Source: Knoellia aerolata DSM 18566 (GTDB lineage: Bacteria > Actinomycetota > Actinomycetes > Actinomycetales > Dermatophilaceae). From it: a DNA stretch of 56,931 bases. This document shows, one piece after another, positions 50,968-56,931 of this stretch. Both the position numbers and the translations under genes were made by a program. The notes under the pieces are model-generated. The model was given only the letters and a program-made list of their open reading frames with translations, ran no database searches and was not told where the DNA came from. The stretch spans positions 1-56,931 of the forward strand of contig NZ_AVPL01000021.1 of assembly GCF_000768695.1 (NCBI RefSeq), given 5' to 3'. Position 1 is the first letter of the stretch. Every line of letters begins with the position of its first letter.

Positions 50968-51646
50968 GCGGCCGCTGACGATCGGGAAGGTCCTCGCCGC
51001 ACTGCGCGAGGAGTTTCCCGAGGTCAGCATCTCCAAGATCCGCTTCCTCGAGGGTGAGGGCCTCGTCGAGCCGCAGCGCACCCCGTCGGGCTACCGCACC
51101 TACACCGGCGCCGACGTCGCCCGGCTCCAGTACGTCCTGCGGGCCCAGCGCGACCGCTTCTGGCCGCTCAAGGTCATCCGTGAGTCCCTCGACGCGCTCG
51201 ACCGCGGTCTCGAGGCCGCACCCGAGGACGACGCCCGCCCGCGACCCCCTGAGCCGCAGCACGACCCCGACGTCCCCGACGCGTCCTCGCTCGAGCACGG
51301 GCGCGACGTCCGGCTCACCCGCGCCGAGCTGGCCACCGCCACCGGACTGCACGCCGACCTCCTCACCTCGCTCGAGGGCTTCGGCCTGCTCCGGCCGGAC
51401 GGCGAGGGCCACTACTCCGGCACCGACCTCCAGGCGGCGCACGCTGCGGCCGGTCTCTCGGCCTACGGGATCGAGGCGCGCCACCTGCGTCCGTTCCGCA
51501 CGGCGGCGGACCGCGAGGTGGGCCTCGTCGAGCAGGCGATGAGCACGCGGCGACCGGGTGGTCGGGCCCAGGAACAGGCCGAGGTCGCCCGGCTCTGCCT
51601 CCAGCTGCACGCCGCGCTGGTCAAGGGTGGTCTGGCCCGTCCCTGA
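50948..51646 (+). CDS. ftsR: MerR-family regulator FtsR
   Basis: A 232-residue protein with an N-terminal MerR helix-turn-helix (LTIGKVLAALREEFPEVSIS, KIRFLEGEGLVEPQRTPSGYR, ADVARLQYVLRAQRD) and a helical C-terminal domain. It equals Rv1828; the corynebacterial counterpart FtsR activates ftsZ. The ATG lies 20 bp inside the garA end (a different frame), so the two are tightly coupled. No effector-binding domain is recognisable. Confidence 0.9.
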   Translation: MPPSRPERPLTIGKVLAALREEFPEVSISKIRFLEGEGLVEPQRTPSGYRTYTGADVARLQYVLRAQRDRFWPLKVIRESLDALDRGLEAAPEDDARPRPPEPQHDPDVPDASSLEHGRDVRLTRAELATATGLHADLLTSLEGFGLLRPDGEGHYSGTDLQAAHAAAGLSAYGIEARHLRPFRTAADREVGLVEQAMSTRRPGGRAQEQAEVARLCLQLHAALVKGGLARP

Positions 51647-51651
51647 CGACG

Positions 51652-51663
51652 TACGGTGAGAGC
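51652..51663 (+). promoter_or_regulatory. Leaderless-type -10 box of the BFN gene
   Basis: TACGGT (51652-51657) overlaps the gap after the ftsR stop and ends 6 nt before the GTG start; no Shine-Dalgarno is present. Confidence 0.45.
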
Positions 51664-52164
51664 GTGAAGCCACTGGACGTTCTCGGGGTTCGGGTCGAGA
51701 TGCCGACCAACCAGCCCATCGTCCTGCTCCGCGAACGGGACGGGACCCGCTACCTGCCGATCTGGGTGGGGGCCGCCGAGGCCGCCGCGATCGCCTACGC
51801 CCAGCAGGGGGTGGTGCCGCCGCGACCGCTGACGCACGACCTGCTCAAGAACGTCCTCGACGAGCTCGGCCACAGCCTCGACCGGGTGCGCATCACCGCC
51901 CTCACCGACGGGGTCTTCCACGCGGTCCTCGACATCGACGGGGGAGCGGACGGGGGAGGGCAGAGCATCGACTCGCGCTCGTCCGACGCCATCGCCCTCG
52001 CGCTGCGGGTGGGCGTCGAGATCGTCACCACCGAGGAGCTGCTCGACGAGGCCGGCGTCGCCATGGCCGGGGAGCAGGAGGACGACGAGGTGGAGAAGTT
52101 CAAGGAGTTCCTCGACCACGTGTCCGCGGACGACTTCGACACCGGGGACCAACCCTCCAGTTGA
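51664..52164 (+). CDS. Bifunctional nuclease family protein (DUF151/BFN)
   Basis: A 166-residue protein of the BFN family (IVLLRERDGTRYLPIWVGAAEAAAIAY, RPLTHDLLKNVLDELG, IDSRSSDAIALALRVGVEI). The family's DUF151 core is complete, with an acidic C-terminal tail. Nuclease activity is documented only for the plant founder, so the role here is uncertain. Equals Rv1829 by position. Confidence 0.93.
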   Translation: MKPLDVLGVRVEMPTNQPIVLLRERDGTRYLPIWVGAAEAAAIAYAQQGVVPPRPLTHDLLKNVLDELGHSLDRVRITALTDGVFHAVLDIDGGADGGGQSIDSRSSDAIALALRVGVEIVTTEELLDEAGVAMAGEQEDDEVEKFKEFLDHVSADDFDTGDQPSS

Positions 52165-52220
52165 GGGTGAGTGTTACGCATGGGGCGCACGACACGCGTG
52201 AGGTCAGGGTCCAGTGGTAG

Positions 52221-52249
52221 TTGACCCCGGGTCCGGTGCCCCCTAGCGT
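52221..52249 (+). promoter_or_regulatory. Promoter of the second merR gene
   Basis: TTGACC (52221-52226), 17-bp spacer, TAGCGT (52244-52249). This is the best-formed promoter in the window. The leader is about 55 nt and contains TTACAGCGC repeats of GTTAC (52184 and 52277 areas) that could bind the MerR protein itself. Confidence 0.65.
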
Positions 52250-52310
52250 CACCCCCAAGAGAACGACGTCCGTGTAGTTACAGCGCACCGAGGTGCAGCA
52301 GGAGGCTGGC

Positions 52311-52886
52311 GTGAACGCCATCGACGAGTACCCCCAGGGTCGGTTGCCCATCGGGGCGCAGGGCCTGCTCTTCACCGACGACCTCCCCGAGCTCGACGAG
52401 GAGATGGGCTTCCGCGGCCCGACCGCGTGCAAGGCGGCCGGGATCACCTACCGCCAGCTCGACTACTGGGCCCGCACCTCGCTCGTCGAACCGTCGGTGC
52501 GTGGCGCGGCCGGCTCCGGGTCCCAGCGTCTCTACGGCTTCCGCGACGTCCTCGCCCTCAAGATCGTCAAGCGCCTCCTCGACACCGGGGTCTCGCTCCA
52601 GCAGATCCGCGGCGCCGTGCAGGTGCTGCGTGACCGCGGGGTCGACGACCTCGCCCAGATCACCCTCATGAGCGACGGCGCCTCGGTCTACGAGTGCACC
52701 TCCGACGAGGAGGTCATCGACCTGCTCCAGGGCGGGCAGGGCGTCTTCGGGATCGCCGTCGGCAAGGTGTGGCGCGAGGTCGAGGGCGACCTGTCGCACC
52801 TCCCGAGCGAACGGCTCGCCGACGAGACCCCGGCCGCCCACCCGGACGACGAGCTCAGCGCCCGCCGGGCCGCCCGGCTGGCCTGA
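52311..52886 (+). CDS. MerR-family transcriptional regulator (Rv1830-like)
   Basis: A 191-residue regulator. The helix-turn-helix is RGPTACKAAGITYRQLDYWARTSLVEP and the wing is SGSQRLYGFRDVLALKIVKRLLDTG; a helical region follows, with VYECTSDEEVIDLLQGGQGVFGIAVGKVW. GTG 52311 was chosen for AGGAGG 5 nt upstream. Equals Rv1830, a regulator placed before gcvP in actinobacteria. A strong hairpin terminator follows. Confidence 0.92.
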   Translation: MNAIDEYPQGRLPIGAQGLLFTDDLPELDEEMGFRGPTACKAAGITYRQLDYWARTSLVEPSVRGAAGSGSQRLYGFRDVLALKIVKRLLDTGVSLQQIRGAVQVLRDRGVDDLAQITLMSDGASVYECTSDEEVIDLLQGGQGVFGIAVGKVWREVEGDLSHLPSERLADETPAAHPDDELSARRAARLA

Positions 52887-52916
52887 CCGCCGCACACGAC
52901 CCCCTCGCGACCCTCG

Positions 52917-52952
52917 GGCGCGCATCCCCGTCGGGGGTGCGCGCCGTTTGTT
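52917..52952 (+). terminator. Rho-independent terminator after merR
   Basis: A 13-bp stem (GGCGCGCATCCCC with GGGGGTGCGCGCC, one G-T pair) and 3-nt loop, followed by GTTTGTT. It ends the merR transcript before the gcvP leader. A -10-like TACCCT for gcvP overlaps just downstream (52952-52957). Confidence 0.85.
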
Positions 52953-52973
52953 ACCCTGAGCCTGCCGCCAACA

Positions 52974-53063
52974 CCGTGCGGGAGAGTCCTCGGTCCGCCA
53001 GCGGAGCCGGGGCGCCGAAGGGGCAAACTCCCCGGAACCTCTCAGGCGCAAAGGACCGCACGG
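52974..53063 (+). ncRNA. Glycine riboswitch aptamer
   Basis: A 90-nt glycine aptamer. The closing P1 helix is perfect (CCGTGCGG, 52974-52981, with CCGCACGG, 53056-53063). Conserved core sequences are present: GGGAGAGTCC at the start, GGCGCCGAAGGGGCAA in the middle and CTCTCAGGCGCAAAGGACCG at the end. Only one aptamer is recognisable; the next 78 nt to the gcvP start do not repeat the pattern. It probably turns gcvP on when glycine is abundant. Confidence 0.93.
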
Positions 53064-53141
53064 ATCAGGCACCTCTGAGACGGCCCAGGCCGCGACAGAT
53101 GGGGAGGCCCGTGCCCGCCCGTGCGCCAGGAGCCTCACCTC

Positions 53142-56030
<2,889 letters not shown>

Positions 56031-56056
56031 CCCTCACGACCCCCTGTCGCTCCCGG

Positions 56057-56086
56057 GCGCCGCGTGACCGGATGGTCACGCGGCGC
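56057..56086. terminator. 13-bp perfect hairpin between convergent gcvP and sbcC
   Basis: GCGCCGCGTGACC and GGTCACGCGGCGC form a perfect 13-bp stem with a GGAT loop. The right arm includes the sbcC stop codon (56076-56078). There is no T-run on either side, but position and strength suit a bidirectional terminator. Confidence 0.65.
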
Positions 56087-56931
56087 TCTCGGCTCCCGGT
56101 GTCGAGACGGCGACCGTGCTGCCGCTGGCGGTCTTGCGCACGGAGAGCTGGCTGGTGATGCGGCTGCGGAGCTCGGCGACGTGGGACACGACGCCGACCG
56201 CCCGACCGCCCTCACGCAGGGAGTCGAGGACGGAGATGACCTGCTCGAGGCTCTCGTCGTCGAGCGTGCCGAAGCCCTCGTCGACGAAGAGGGTGGCGAG
56301 ATCGAACCCGCCGGACTCGTCGCGGACAGCGTCCGCGAGCCCGAGCGCCAGGGCGAGCGAGGCCATGAACGCCTCACCCCCGGACAGGGTGGACGTCTCG
56401 CGGCTGACGCCGGTCCACTGGTCGAGCACCCGCAGGCCCAGGCCGCTGCGGGCTCCCCGCGCGGCGAGGCGGTCGGAGTGCTCGAGCCGGTAGCGGCCGT
56501 CACCCATGATCCGCAGCCGCTCGTTGGCGAGCTGGGCGACCTTCTCGAGGCGAGCGGCGAGGACGTAGGAGGTGAGCCGCATGCGCAGGGTGTTGTTGAG
56601 CCCGCCCCCGGCGAAGGTGTCGGCCAGCTCCTTGACGCGGTGGTGCCGCTCGAGGGCCGGGCCGGAGGCATCGAGGGCGGCGACGAGGCTGTTGCGCACG
56701 GACTGGAACGCCGTGCGGGCACCGGTGGCCTCGGTCTGCGCGGACTGGGCGACGAGCAGGGCGCCTCGGGCCTGCTGCGCCGAGGCGGCGAGGGCCTCCA
56801 GGTCGGGCCCGGGGCCGGAGAGTGCGTCACGGACTGCGCCGTCGGAGAGCACGGCCTCCGCGGCCGCGCGTGCCCGGTCGTGGTCGTGGAGGCGGTCCCG
56901 GAGCCGGTCGAGGGCGCCGGGCGCCCGCACC
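56076..56931 (-). CDS. sbcC: Exonuclease SbcC, C-terminal part (5' end outside window)
   Basis: The last 285 residues of an SMC-like ATPase of the SbcCD nuclease, which opens DNA hairpins. Visible parts are the end of the coiled coil (Ala/Arg-rich heptads), the ABC signature TLSGGEAFMASLALALGLAD, Walker B LATLFVDEGFGTLDDESLEQ and the switch His in VGVVSHVAELRSRI. The N-terminal Walker A and sbcD lie beyond the right edge. Confidence 0.95.
   Translation of the reverse strand, partial: VRAPGALDRLRDRLHDHDRARAAAEAVLSDGAVRDALSGPGPDLEALAASAQQARGALLVAQSAQTEATGARTAFQSVRNSLVAALDASGPALERHHRVKELADTFAGGGLNNTLRMRLTSYVLAARLEKVAQLANERLRIMGDGRYRLEHSDRLAARGARSGLGLRVLDQWTGVSRETSTLSGGEAFMASLALALGLADAVRDESGGFDLATLFVDEGFGTLDDESLEQVISVLDSLREGGRAVGVVSHVAELRSRITSQLSVRKTASGSTVAVSTPGAESAA

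Noticed and set aside
53064-53141. Second glycine aptamer in tandem
   Set aside because: GGGGAG and CACCTC stretches are present but the conserved core and a closing helix are not.

Overview
The window is a continuous stretch of a very GC-rich (roughly 72% by eye) actinobacterial chromosome. Gene content and order point to Micrococcales, and an Intrasporangiaceae-like organism is the best guess; the genus cannot be fixed from the sequence alone. It is mostly conserved housekeeping chromosome with three accessory blocks. Most genes are packed in operons with 4-base ATGA/GTGA stop-start overlaps, and many first genes look leaderless (a TANNNT box 6-8 nt before the start codon).

Layout. 1-5.8 kb: fdhD (partial) and a YdeP/FdhF-type molybdopterin oxidoreductase, kynureninase, and a divergent LuxR-type regulator. 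5.8-7.4 kb: a winged-helix methyltransferase and a GNAT acetyltransferase. 7.4-13.7 kb: a sugar-uptake operon (lipoprotein, two permeases, cytoplasmic GH43, secreted GH43) that fits arabinan or arabinoxylan oligosaccharide use. 13.8-24.1 kb: pdxT, yebC, ruvCAB (with a LexA box), yajC-secD-secF, apt and rel, in the classic actinobacterial order. 24.1-24.4 kb: a cluster of inverted repeats. 24.4-29.7 kb: a DUF349 protein, a membrane cyclophilin, an MBL hydrolase, hisS and a small membrane protein. 29.7-39.3 kb: ald, xerD, parA, scpA, scpB, rluB, tyrA, cmk, an acyltransferase and der.

39.3-44.5 kb is an accessory block between der and tRNA-Pro(GGG): a SorC regulator with a divergent SDR, a small secreted protein of unknown family, a second repeat cluster, a TolB-like protein and an MFS transporter. 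44.5-47.3 kb: a phospholipase-D-type enzyme and a PatB-type aminotransferase. 47.4-56 kb reproduces the mycobacterial pgsA2 - DUF881 - small basic protein - DUF881 - gcvH - garA - ftsR - BFN - merR - gcvP cluster, with a glycine riboswitch before gcvP. The window ends in sbcC (partial).

The most unexpected signals are not genes. (1) The 8-mer CGGCATAC, mostly as ACGGCATAC, occurs about 25 times on both strands, far above composition expectation, in and between genes; many of the few TAT (Tyr) codons fall inside it. (2) A dispersed palindromic repeat (core TTATTGCGCATTCCGGT) occurs in two clusters 17 kb apart. (3) Three genes (the sugar-binding lipoprotein, the first GH43 and xerD) have no ATG/GTG/TTG at the expected start; each has a one-base C-for-G variant of GTG there.
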